From Entomortierella parvispora (lineage: Eukaryota > Mortierellomycota > Mortierellomycetes > Mortierellales > Mortierellaceae): a stretch of DNA of 64,000 nt. The notes under the pieces are model-generated. The model was not told the DNA's origin. It saw only the letters and a program-made list of their open reading frames with translations, and made no database searches. Made by a program: the position numbers and the translations under genes. Positions 22,101-33,123 of this stretch are shown piece after piece (position 1 is the stretch's first letter; the number at the start of each line of letters is the position of its first letter). Location: positions 868,001 through 932,000 of the forward strand of contig OY752147.1 of the NCBI GenBank assembly GCA_963573315.1. Reading direction: 5' to 3'.

Positions 22101-23688
22101 TTGAAGAGAGGGCTCTTCCCGGAATTTTATGGACAACTTCCAAGAAACGGCCCAATTCCGCAGCCGAGGCGACCTCCAAAATCATGTCAGCAAAAGACGC
22201 CACGAAGCTCACTGAAACGCGCTACGGCGAACTGACCAGGATCTTATTTTATGGAAATCCGCAGGAGATAAAGAGATCAAAGTCAGTCTGGCAGACACCC
22301 TATGGTCGACGTACAACAACTATGGCTGCTCTTGCCGAAAGCCACCCAGAGGTATTTTCATCCCACATCCTCGAAGCGTTTGTCGACCAAAAGTTCAAGC
22401 ATATTGCAAAGGTCGTGGACAGCAGAGAAAGGAACATTCCTTGTGACAGTACCCCGCCAACATTCCCTACAGCTCGCCTTCCCTCAGACCGCAGCAAACA
22501 CCCACCCAGATATGCAATCAACAACCTATTTTCAACAAACGGAACCGAGCTCAATATCAATTGCTACGATACCACAAAGCCCCATCGAAAGCAGACAAAA
22601 TTCGTGCCAATCTATCGAATCGAGAAGAGGTTCCCCACAACAGAGTCGATATTGTGCGAATTTAAGGTCTCTTCCGTCGATGACATTGAGGTATGGGGTA
22701 TTGACCCTGGCGAAGTCAACACTGCAGCCTTCTGTCAGATAGTAAGGGATCCACGAATGGTCTCGGACGCCACCGCATCATCTACGACCCTCCGGCCCGG
22801 AGCGAAAGCAAAGAACCTGGCGATCAATAGGAAATCCCTTTATCAACCCGTGTTCTCACACCGAGAAAAGATGAATGAGATGACCTCTCGGAGGATTTTT
22901 GTCACAGAAGATCAGCTTGTCGAAGGTGGATTGTGGGCAAAGGAAGATGACTCCCTTCACAACAATGGCATTTCCTTTCCAAGTATTGCGGATATCCAGA
23001 ACACGCTGCCGCCAAGACAGCATGCCAAGGTCGAAGACATCGAGCATTCAACTAAGAAGTTTTTCCAAGCGCAAGAGATACTACACGAGTTTCACTCTAG
23101 CAAGCGGGTGAAACGGATGGAGTGGTCGCTAAAGAAGGCTAAACGGGCAGAGGTTGACCAGGCTGTCGATGCTATCCTGAAAGAGTGCCATTCCAAAACA
23201 TTGTTCTGTTACGGTAACGGATCGTTTCGAACTAGAATCAACTTGAGCTCTCCGCATGAAACATTCAAGGCAATATTCGCACAGAAGGTAAGAGTTTTTT
23301 AATTTTCATTTTACATTGGCTTGTCTTCTTTGTCCTCAACTTTTTAAAAGACGCTGACGATCTTGTAATGTCATGGATATAGGCCACAGCAGCTGGCCAC
23401 ATCGTGGTACTAGTCGATGAATATCTCACATCCAGCATTTGCCCAAGCTGCTTGGAGACAGGAATTTCTTCACGACTGGCGAAGCCCACGATGCGGTCGT
23501 GCGTATGCCTTGCGTGTAAAAGATGGCTCCACCGCGACGTTATTGGGGCGCAGAACATTGCCACAGCAGGTGAGGCATGGATCCAAACTCTTTCAAGACC
23601 CCTTCCTCTGTGTCGCCCAGCCATCTCAACCTCCGCAAATTCAAATATCTGCGCCGAAAACGCAGTAACATTTATCCCAGTTAGTTAG
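19144..23688 (+). CDS. XPG/FEN1-like nuclease fused to Fanzor RuvC nuclease, family B (one frameshift)
   Basis: Exons 19144-19573, 19659-20821, 20918-21719, 21818-23287 and 23383-23688; the last four join in one frame for 1,246 codons. Exon 1 has MGIRGLPKALRES and the first Asp (VHVDFLA). Exon 2 carries the XPG motifs TVLHVDGDASEQK, YQADTCLARV, VIVTSDSDLMVYE and SNDYVRNIPYFGL. Exon 3 is a Lys-rich linker plus a helical domain. Exon 4 has an acidic stretch and Fanzor motifs VWGIDPGEV and YGNGSFRTR. Exon 5 has VDEYLTSSICPSC, CLACKRW and LHRDVIGAQNIA. Every catalytic residue I look for in both nucleases is present. The only break is in exon 1: a five-T run at 19520-19524 leads to a TGA at 19534. 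Removing one base restores NIFIRPDGL, which aligns with locus D. It lies 256 bp after A1 in the same direction. Terminal repeats were not found. Confidence 0.82.
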
Positions 23689-23840
23689 ACTAGTGCTGAC
23701 AGTCGAAGGGATATCGAACCGCATAAAAATACAAATATCATGTTCTGCCTGCTGCACACCCCGCTGCCAGCTCAATTGTTGTTTGAGGACTCGAGTAAAG
23801 TCATTTATGTGGTGGCTTGACTAATCACAGAATCTCAACC

Positions 23841-26800
23841 CTAGTCTTCGTTAACTCTAAGCAGCTCCATGCCTCCTTCCAGAGAATGTTCCCCTTGCGG
23901 AAGGACTATCCCCTTTCCAACCAGAGTGGTTCCTGAGCTCGCTTGCAATTCTTCTGGAAAAGATTGAACGTGAAATTGAGGCTGCAGTGGTTGCATCTGA
24001 TTGTAAAATTGATACTGCTCTTCTGAAGATTGTACATGACCGTGCCTATGGCCACAAAGCTGCTGCCGAGGCATCATGTTGTAGTATTCCTCGAGCTGGT
24101 AGTAGTGCAACGGGAGCGCTGGCGATCCGATAGGTGAAGTGGAGGTAGATGACGCCGACGAATGTCCTTGAGATCGAGATTGCAGTGAACTTCTAATCAA
24201 AAATCTGTTAGTGCTGGCCTGGGTCGCTGTGGGCGATTGTGTTCCATGACTAAAAATTGGTCCTTCCTCAAAACTCGAGCTTCGAGAGCCACCCAGCCCA
24301 TCGAGAGCAACCACAAGGTTACCGCTGTGGTGCTGATGATGATGTTGTTGTTGTTGTTGTTGTTGTTGCGGTGAGATGCACATATCCTCCCCACAAAAGT
24401 CATCCTGTTCGACTGGATATGTGAGCGCTGTGACTGCAGGTGAGGAGCTCAGAGACGAAATAAATATCAAGGAACTAGGAGACGCTCCGTTGGATATGGA
24501 TGATGGAGGAGATTCTGTCAGACTCGAGACTGAGCCTCGGCCCTTTTGATCCTGTCCACAACCTTGCTCATCAACCAAGTAACCATTGTTTCTTAACCAG
24601 TCCTCCACATCTCGTCGATCTCTCTCCAGCCACAAAATGTGCATACGAATCCCCTCCAGAGAGTTGGCCAAAATCCGGTCGTAGGAACTTCGGTCTTTGT
24701 TGGCGAAAAACTCCTGTACCTCCCGATATCGCTCTAATGATGAAAATGAGCCGACACTGATCAGGACGAAATAGTCCAAGAACCCAATATCATCACAATG
24801 CCGCTCGTAAAGGATGTCCCAGTGAAGTCTCATGAAATTCCAAAGTTCAGCTCTTCCAACAACAGAGGATCTCAGCGTGGACACGGCCGTCAGTACATCC
24901 TGTGTTCGGACATCAGCCGAGATGGCAAACGCCAACGTACGTCGGATTAGCTCGAGAGAATTTCCATATCCAAGTACAGTGAGGGCCACGACCTTTTCGC
25001 CCGGCAGATATGTCTCCCGATAATAGTTCACAACGGCCTCGTATTCTTCAACTCCTACAGTTGTGCGGAGGACAATCTCAAACACAGGGAATCTCAAGTC
25101 TGGTGGGATCGCAGTCATATCCTTGTTCACCATGAAAATCCGGAATCGTCTTCTTGCCTCATTCACAACTCTGTAACGTACAAGGGGGGTGTTAGAATGC
25201 CACTGTACCAGGAAAAAAACCAAGGAAGTAAATAGGGAAAAAGCTTACTCTTCATCTCCAGCTCGACCTGCATATCGAATAGCGAGGGTGCGCAAATTTC
25301 CTGTCGCCTGATCTTCGTTCTCTGGGAATTCCCACCCCAGCCTCTTCACAATTTTAGTAAAGAGACGTCTTTGAACTTCCTTCAGTGCGTTCATGATTGG
25401 CTCTGGTTGCTCAAGCCAAACGGAGAACAGCTCTTGGAGTCGCAGAGACAGCTCAGCCCATACCCTACAGAGAGAGAGAGAGAGAGAGAGCAACCAGCAT
25501 TGTTAAAAAATACTCAACGAAAAGACGTGCTGAAAACATCACCCCTGGAACGTACATATAATTCTCTTCGTCCTCGAAATACTTGAGTAACGTCAGGAAA
25601 CTGCTCGTGGGTGCGTTTCCGTTTGCAACGAAAGCCGCGGCATCAGTCAATAGACCCATCCTGTCGGCAGCATCTAGAGTCTCGATCCTGCAACCGACTT
25701 CGTTGATTCGCTGTTGCGAGAGAGTCTGTCCCAAAAGATCCAAAGTTTTTGGAGAATACGAGACTCGATAGAACCCTGCCTGCCCCATATTAAATTTGTA
25801 CCAGCGAGTGGTGTCGACCTTCAGGATCATCTCCTTGCTATCTAGCATGATGTTGCGCACCGTGGTTGGATCTTCTGCTGTAGCGAGAGCTAGAGGCACC
25901 GGCCACAGCAATAAGTCCTCATCCTCGCGCACATCGCCAGTGGAGAGAAAAAGATTCTGTCGAACCAGGACCGTTGATTCGTCCAGCTCGGTGATAGACA
26001 GAACGGGATACTATACGATTTAAAGAAGTATGCATAGTCAGGCGACGGTACAACTGCAAAAGAATAACCACTTAAAAAGAGCAACAAGGATTGTGGTTTT
26101 ACCCCAGTCTGTCTGGTCCACTGACGCATGAAACCTGGAACATCCACCTTGCACTCCTCTGCCAAAGTCACCCACAGATCTTCTGTCGTGGCATTCCCCC
26201 ACATGAATTTAAGCATAAAGGTCCGGATGCCCCTTAGCAGCTGGTCTTGACCCAGCCAAGCACTCAGCATTCTCAAAACAGAGGCGCCTTTCATGTAACT
26301 GATCTCGTCAAAAATCTGCGTGATTTCACTAGGGTTCGCTACCTCAACCTCAACAGGATGGGAGGTCCGAAGCGCGTCCTGGGCAAGCACAACCTGGATT
26401 CGCTTCACAAATTCGGACCAGACATCCCAGTCAGGGAATAATTCATCCACGACAATATACGCCAAATGAGTAGCAAACCCCTCAAAAAGCCAGAGATCTG
26501 ACCACCAATCCATTGTCACCAGGTTTCCAAACCACTATTGAGTTAGCAAACAAAACGGTACCGAGTAAATACCATGAAGAGGCCGTGTTAGAGATGGCAT
26601 TTTCTCTATTGCAGTCCTCATCGTATTTACCTGATGCGAGATCTCGTGGATAACCGTGGCAGCGATCTCTCGTTTTCTTTCATTCGTTCCATACTCGTCC
26701 AGAAGTAGGGCGTAGGTTCGGAACGTGATCAGGCCCCAGTTCTCCATTGCTCCCGGCGAGAAGTCTGGAACCGCAACCAAGTCCAGCTTGGGTAGCGGAT

Positions 26801-28457
26801 AAGGTATATTAAAAAGCCGAGAGAAATATTCTACAGACTAACAGTGATTCTAGGCGTTAAAAAATGAGATTCGAAATAGATGATTGTGGGGTATCAGATT
26901 GAACGAAAGCTTACCTTGACGGCCAAATCTAGGGAGTATTGACCATGAATAGCCAAACCCACAGGGGCGTATAGACGACAAAGGACTGGTTCGCCGTTAA
27001 AATCACCGGAGGTGAATGCCTCCAAATAGTCGAAGTCGCCAATCATCCACGCCAAGAGCTATATAAACAGTCGAATGTCACTAAGCTTAGCTTGATGTCA
27101 TGGTGTGCAGTTGGCATTGAAATAAAAGCGAAAGGATACGCGCTGTGGTGCTGCCGCTAGCTAAAAAAAAACTTACATATGTTGCCATGATTGGGGTTTT
27201 CAAAAAAGTGACCTCCTGCATCTCATTCTCGAGCAGCGTCACAGATTCCACACTCATATTAGAAAGACAGGTCATTGCTTGCGGAGCAACCAGCGTCAGG
27301 GAGAATGTTGCTTTCATCGAGGGCTGAAGCGAATGGCGAATGTTCAAAAACGAAATAGTCAAGACCGTGTGTAACTTTGTTAGTCTTGTAGATCTCTTTG
27401 TCTCAAGTGTTTTGTAACGGACTTTGGACAGAGGGCAACTCCAACTGAGAACGCTATCATCCCATTCCAGAAATATGGGGTAGCGACTACATAAATCAAA
27501 CAACATGGTCATACCTCGTCCCAACAAGGAAATGCCCTTCGGGCATGTGTTGACTGGAATTGGGTCGTGGTCATTTGACTGTTGAAGAGGGCCAATTGCG
27601 ACTGTTAATCTCGCTGTCAGTGCGTTGTGCAGTCGACCCCCTGAGAAGTTGCAACTTACTGGACGTTGTTGTCAGCATCAGTGTAAACAGATCGATAGAA
27701 TCCGTTCAACTTGTCGTTGACAAGACCAATGTAGACGATATCCAAGATCCAAGATGTCCCCACATATAGCAATTCTGGGAACTCGAGCGCGATTGTCTCC
27801 TCCTCGATATTATATCTGACACTTGTCGCCGTAACACTAAATAAAGCAGAGTGTTTAGTGGTCCATTCCCTCGAGTTGAATTAGAAATGAAGGTCCGCTT
27901 AGACGCGTCATGTGGCGCCATCGAAACAAGTCTGGCCAGGTCTTTCTCAACTTCAATGGATGCCCACCTCTTTTGATGAGGCGTAGCTCAAAGAGAATGA
28001 TGTATCCAAACGATGAGATGAAACATGAACGGGTAACGATCTCTCCGTCTTGAACGGCTCTCTCTACACATTCGAGTCAACGAGCAAACATAACAGAAAA
28101 AGAAAACAAGAGCCTTCCGATACCGATCATCGGAAGGAAACGATCAGCTGTGTTGTTGACCAAGCACTTTTGAATGTTGCATGCTCCCCATTCGATAGTA
28201 TTCCTTCACGTTTGCACCTGTCCTACAATGCACACTAACACACACACACACACACACACACACACTCATTGGCCATTGGCGCCCAAATCCGGGATCCGCG
28301 GCACAGATGATCCATGCGATGGAAATGCTCGAACATTGGATTGTACTACCATCAACCTAACCAGCCACCTCTTGCTCTTGCAGGAATATCGTGTCCACAC
28401 AATTGCAGCTTCCAAAGGCTGGAATACAGACACATAGACACACAGAGCCATACACAA

Positions 28458-28553
<96 letters not shown>

Positions 28554-28987
28554 TCCTCTTGTTGCTGTTGCTACCTGTGGTCAGTCGGTGATAGGTGGTC
28601 GCGAGCTATCGCCGTCTGAATATTGAGTTCCTTTGCATTGAGAGTGACATCGAAGGTGGGCTCCGCAATACATATCCTAATTTACAAAGTAAGACCGAGT
28701 CAGCTGTGACTCCAGGCTCCAGGTATCCCGATAGAAAATACGGCGAAAGGAAACGAACTCGTGAAGAGTAACAATGTTTGACTGCCACGGAGTTGGAGTC
28801 GGAAGACGGAAGTGTAATCATACGTCAGAAGACGTCCTTACTCGATGGAACATTCGCCAAGGAATGTAAAGCTGATGGGGCAGGGGATGATCTTGAGAGA
28901 GTAATGGATGGGGATGATGGACTTGTTGAGAGTCATTCTTGACACGGGTGCAACTGGGGCTGTTTCAGGCAACAAGGGTGGGGCCAT
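23841..28987 (-). CDS. M1-family zinc aminopeptidase (ERAP/Aap1-like) with long C-terminal tail
   Basis: Zinc metallopeptidase that removes N-terminal residues from peptides. I start at the ATG at 28987 ([14 protein letters not shown]). Exons run down to the stop at 23841 across about ten introns. The family order is visible: [12 protein letters not shown], then [17 protein letters not shown], the exopeptidase loop GAMENWG (about 26735-26755), the zinc site HEISH (about 26633-26650), then after an intron [11 protein letters not shown] and the Glu ligand in LWLFEGFAT, and an ERAP1_C-like helical domain. The usual WLNEGFA reads WLFEGFA here. After the ERAP1_C part an extra tail of over 200 residues is Ser/Gln/His-rich, with a CAA-type run (24344-24369) encoding Gln. 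The intron between the second and third coding blocks contains CA microsatellites. Small exons at the 5' end are the least certain part. Confidence 0.88.
28236..28265. repeat. (CA)n microsatellite in an aminopeptidase intron
   Basis: Roughly 15 CA units, about 200 bp from the larger CA tract in the same intron. Confidence 0.9.
28465..28551. repeat. Long (CA)n microsatellite, about 43 units
   Basis: Uninterrupted CA dinucleotides over about 87 bp inside the second intron of the aminopeptidase gene. The Cys-Val and Thr-His ORFs across it are artefacts of the repeat. Confidence 0.95.
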
Positions 28988-29668
28988 TATTGCGAGTGAT
29001 ATCCCTTTACAAATAGGGGCCAGTAGGCGAGGAAGGGGGGAGAGAGGAGAGGAAGAGACAAAGAAAAAGAGAGGAGAGCAGATCCCAGGCAAGGCAAGGC
29101 AAGGGCATGAGAAGGAAAGAGCACGAAGATGTTGATGGGAAAATGCGCGATGGGCTGCAGCCTGTGGGCCAATCACGCGCGTGCCCTGAGGGACGAGATT
29201 ACGCCTGCCGTTCGACAGACATTGGGTCATGTGTGTTTGCTTCCGTTTGTTTGTAGGACTCACTCAACCTTTCCTTGCGCTCCATCGCCATCCATCGCAT
29301 CACTCCGTCCAGGTCTAGGTCTAGGTCCAGGTTCAGGACAGGCGCCACGCGTTATCCCCATCCTTTGGTTCAGGCCGGAAGCCTTTTCGCAGCGCTGGGT
29401 CACATGAACGCCTGAAGCAGAGAGGCACTCTTACATCGGTCACCATCAAAAACAATAGCTCCCTTCTTCCCTTCTCTGCTTTCCCATGACGCCTCCTTCC
29501 CTCACTTTTCCACAAGGATCTCATATTCATGTGTTGCTGTTGTTGTTGTGGAAGATTGACTGCGTGGATGCTATTTTTCGTACGTGTGCTGTATAGTATA
29601 TGTATGTGTGTGTGTGTGTGTGTGTGTGTGAGCTAGCTATTGTGATAATGTGCATGGATCGCGGCTAA
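28988..29668. other. Intergenic: aminopeptidase promoter and Syo1 3' flank
   Basis: No supported gene. It holds purine-rich sequence at 29020-29110 and a (TG)n tract at about 29603-29630, 39 bp beyond the Syo1 stop. Confidence 0.6.
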
Positions 29669-32137
29669 TCATCGACGCTCTTTTTCCTTGTACTTAACAA
29701 ACTCGACCAGGTTCATTGCCGCTTCGTCGGCTCTATTCCGGAGATCTTTGTCCTTGCGACGATCAATGTTTCTAACCATAAACTTCACCATCTTTACCAA
29801 TCCTTTCAGCTCTTGGTTAAAGTTGAGCTGCACATACACAGGCAGGTCATAATCAAACTCGGCATCAGCATAGATGTCATAAATTGCGTTCAGTGCCTCT
29901 ACACAGGCCTCTGTGCTGGGTTTGTTTTTCAGGAGATTGATCAAGAACTCCCCGACGATCTAGGATAAGATATTAGTTACATTCGATTATTTTAGTTATA
30001 GGGCGAGATATTCATCAGCTCCAAGAGTCTAGCAAATAGTTTGGGTCATCATTACCTTGTTATTCTCAATTGCCCCTTGACGACGAGCCACAACACCCAG
30101 ACATCCAATTGCTTTCACACGCATGCTGTCTGACGTGGTGGATGCATAGGCACCCATCAAGGCTGGGATATGGAAATCGCTCAGAGGAACATCACCCTCC
30201 AATCCACGAGCCAGTGTCCATAAGCATCCGACAATCGCGTCCAAGATGGCGCCCCGAAGTTCCTGGCCCTTCTCTTCAGCCCCTACTTGGACACCCTTTC
30301 CTGCGACGGCTCCAGCTTGTTGGAATAGCCAACTCCAGCATTGTTCAGCATCGGCCTTTCGCTGTTTGTACCACCAGCGCCCAGGGACGGCATCCGCCAT
30401 GGTCAACAAAAAGTTGTTCAGAGCCTCGATTGCCCTTAAATGGGTTGTGGCAAGTTGAGCTGTAATCAATGGTGCCACTGTGGGTCGCGTGGGTACCTCT
30501 TGTTCAGGAAATGACAAAGGTGTGGGTGTCCCGAGGTGAGTAAGAGCAGGGAAGACAGTGTTGATCAAAATGTTGATGATAGGATGACCGGACAAGTCCA
30601 TAGGTACTTCTGCTGAGGCTGCAGCCAACTGTTCCATTTCCCGCAAAGTGTTCTCATCCAGATCATCGTCTTTCTTCGAACTATCTTCCATCTCGTCCTC
30701 GTCCTCGTCGGCCTCCATGTCATCATCAGCGGTCTCCTCGCCCCAGTCCTGCTCCTCGTCATCCTCATGGTCAACGCCCTCGACACTCTCTGTGCAAACA
30801 TTAGCGATCAGTTCCAAAGAAAGCTGAAGAGTCTGCAGACGGGTTTCAATAAGCGCAAGAGCTTTTTCCTCTGTGGTTGCTGGCTGGTTTGGCTTTGACA
30901 AGTCAATTTCTTGCTTTTGAGCGTTCTGGAAAAAAAAGATCGTTCGCATTAGTACCGCTTTGAGGTTACAGAGTAACAATACGACAAGGTACAAAGAAAG
31001 CGTCTTAACCATACCGTAACTTGTGCTGCTGCAGTGGCTTCTGCACAGGCCTTTTGTAAATCAAAGTTCAGAGCGCCGCTGAGAACAGGAAGAACCGCGT
31101 TGTGGATGTCTGAAAAGTCGCTGTCGGCAGCCTTAGACGAGATAATGGAGCGCAAGTTGATGACAATTCCACAGGCCAGTGTCTTGATCAAAAGTTCTTC
31201 CTCCGCCTCGACATTGGTGCTCAAGATGGCCATAAAAGGCTTGATGTAGTCTGGGTTCTTGACAAAAACAACCCTGCAGTCGGGATTATCGTCTGTCAAA
31301 GTGTAAAGACATTGCGCTAGATCGTACAGGGAGTTGTAAAGATCAGAAGTTAGCAATTGACCTTGATCGACTAATCGTGGCACATTAAACAAGATAAAGT
31401 TATTATGACCCACCTGCAGCTACAACAACTCTGGGAGGCAGCTTGCCAACATTGCTCACAAAGGCCATCAAAAATGGGATGACATTCAATCCATTGACAA
31501 ACTTCAAAGCCTTTTCAGAATGTTCACACATGGCCCAAACGACACTGATCACATTTTCGGCCCAATCCCAAACAGTTTTGCGCTTCTCCTGTTCTTCACC
31601 CGAGGTTGCAGGAGCAGTAAGCATGTTGTCGATCATAGTGTTAAGAGCTGGGATCAAGGCGGTGACGGGAGTAAGAACGTTCTTGTTGTACATCTCGCTA
31701 ATGACCTCCTGTCCTCCAACGACAGTCAGGTTTCGGAGAGCGCCCAAAGCCTCCACTACGACCTCATGCTGCGAATCTGTTAAGCGTTCAATCAAAGCGC
31801 CGATGAGGTTTTTGCTAAGCATCAGACGACGGGTAGCAGCATCGTGCATCAACAAGTTGCTTGCTCCTGCAGCAGCCCAGGCGCGCTCGTTCGGGTCAGT
31901 GGAAGAAAGCTATAAACGAAACAAACGATTAGTTTGAGGACCTTTCAATGGGCCTAACTTCCATGGTCATGGGGGTATTAGGGATGGCAGAGAGATTACC
32001 TTCTGAATCAAGGGCAGAATGGTCTCGACAGGGACTGGTTGCAATGCCTCAGTTGCGAGCACTTCGGCGGTGGTCTGCATGCCTGTGGCATTGTGGCGCT
32101 TTTGCTTCTTTTTGTTGTTGTTCTTGACCTTTCCCAT
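29669..32137 (-). CDS. Symportin Syo1 / HEATR3 (import chaperone for ribosomal proteins L5 and L11)
   Basis: Adaptor that escorts Rpl5 and Rpl11 into the nucleus for 5S RNP assembly. It starts at 32137 with MGKVKNNNKKKQKRHN, a basic nuclear-localisation-type N-terminus. Exon 1 ends at 32000 (46 codons, phase 0). Later exons form armadillo/HEAT repeats (VVVEALGALRNLTVVGGQEV, LLIKTLACGIVINLRSI). An acidic loop of the family type follows (EDEDEMEDSSKKDDDLDE), preceded by the conserved NAQKQEIDLSKPNQ segment. The C-terminal exon gives CVEALNAIYDIYADAEFDYD and ends KEKERR. Layout and length match Syo1. The family call is from remembered motifs. Confidence 0.8.
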
Positions 32138-33123
32138 GGTGGTGCGGTTGATTGCTGGGTATGATGCAGAAAAAGATGAAGGACCAAGAGAAATAGAAAA
32201 AAGTCGTCGCTGAACGATGCAAAAGAAGAGCGTGCAGTGAAGGCAGAAAAAAAAAAAAAAAAAAAAGAAAAGAATAGTGGCGGTGGCTTGTGTTGACGGA
32301 TATGAGGATATGACTGCGATGGACATCCGTTCGAGTTCCTTTGGGCGTGGCAGTGAGCTCCAAATTGCAGAGAGTGGCGAACCAATGAAGAGTCGTACCC
32401 TCAATGGCCGCTATCACAATTCAAAAGCTGCGATGATGAAAGGCTCAGTGGAGTGAACAGCGAGCGAGAGCACGATCCTCTTGCCCGCCTCTTCTTTCTT
32501 TCTTCCCTCTGTCTTACCATCTTCCCACCTTCTTTAGTCCACATTTTTGTCTCTTCTCTTTGGCCTCTGTTCAGACACGTTGTGCTTGACAAATACCTTG
32601 CACTCCCCTTTTTTTAATCGCAACGGTCGCTCCTTTGCACTCACAGCAACTTGTAGAGACAAGGACCAGGAGCTCTCCTCCTGGTTTTTTATTTTTCAAG
32701 GAACTATTATCCCTCCTTGACCCTCTCGAGTAAGCCTGTCCATTCCATAGCCCGAGCATACAAGTCCCTACAACCCCTGTTCTGCAAGTCAACCATCTCC
32801 ACCACTCGAATCACCCAACCAAGCGTTTCGAAAGGACGATTCCTTCCAGATTGTCTTTCCTCCTTGACAACATCCACAAGAGGTGAGGGCCGTTGAGTGA
32901 TAACTGTTGGATGTCAGAATGACATGAAGTTACGGTGGCTGCAGCTAAAAGAACGAAACTCCTCTGCCGCCAACGCCTTTCACGAAGACGAAAATGACAT
33001 GACCATGCCCTGTTCCCCTACCCCTACCCCTACGCCAACCACACACCCGACTGACCACCAACCATCGTTGCTATATTGGTCTTTGATTTATTTAGTTCCG
33101 TGTCGCCCATTTTTAATTTCTCG
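32138..33123. other. Divergent intergenic region between Syo1 and a membrane protein gene
   Basis: No supported gene over 985 bp. It contains an A-rich tract at about 32248-32272, pyrimidine-rich stretches, and several short overlapping ORFs without family features. Confidence 0.6.

Noticed and set aside
28266-28619. ORFs rich in Cys-Val or Thr-His on both strands
   Set aside because: They are translations of the (CA)n microsatellite within an intron.
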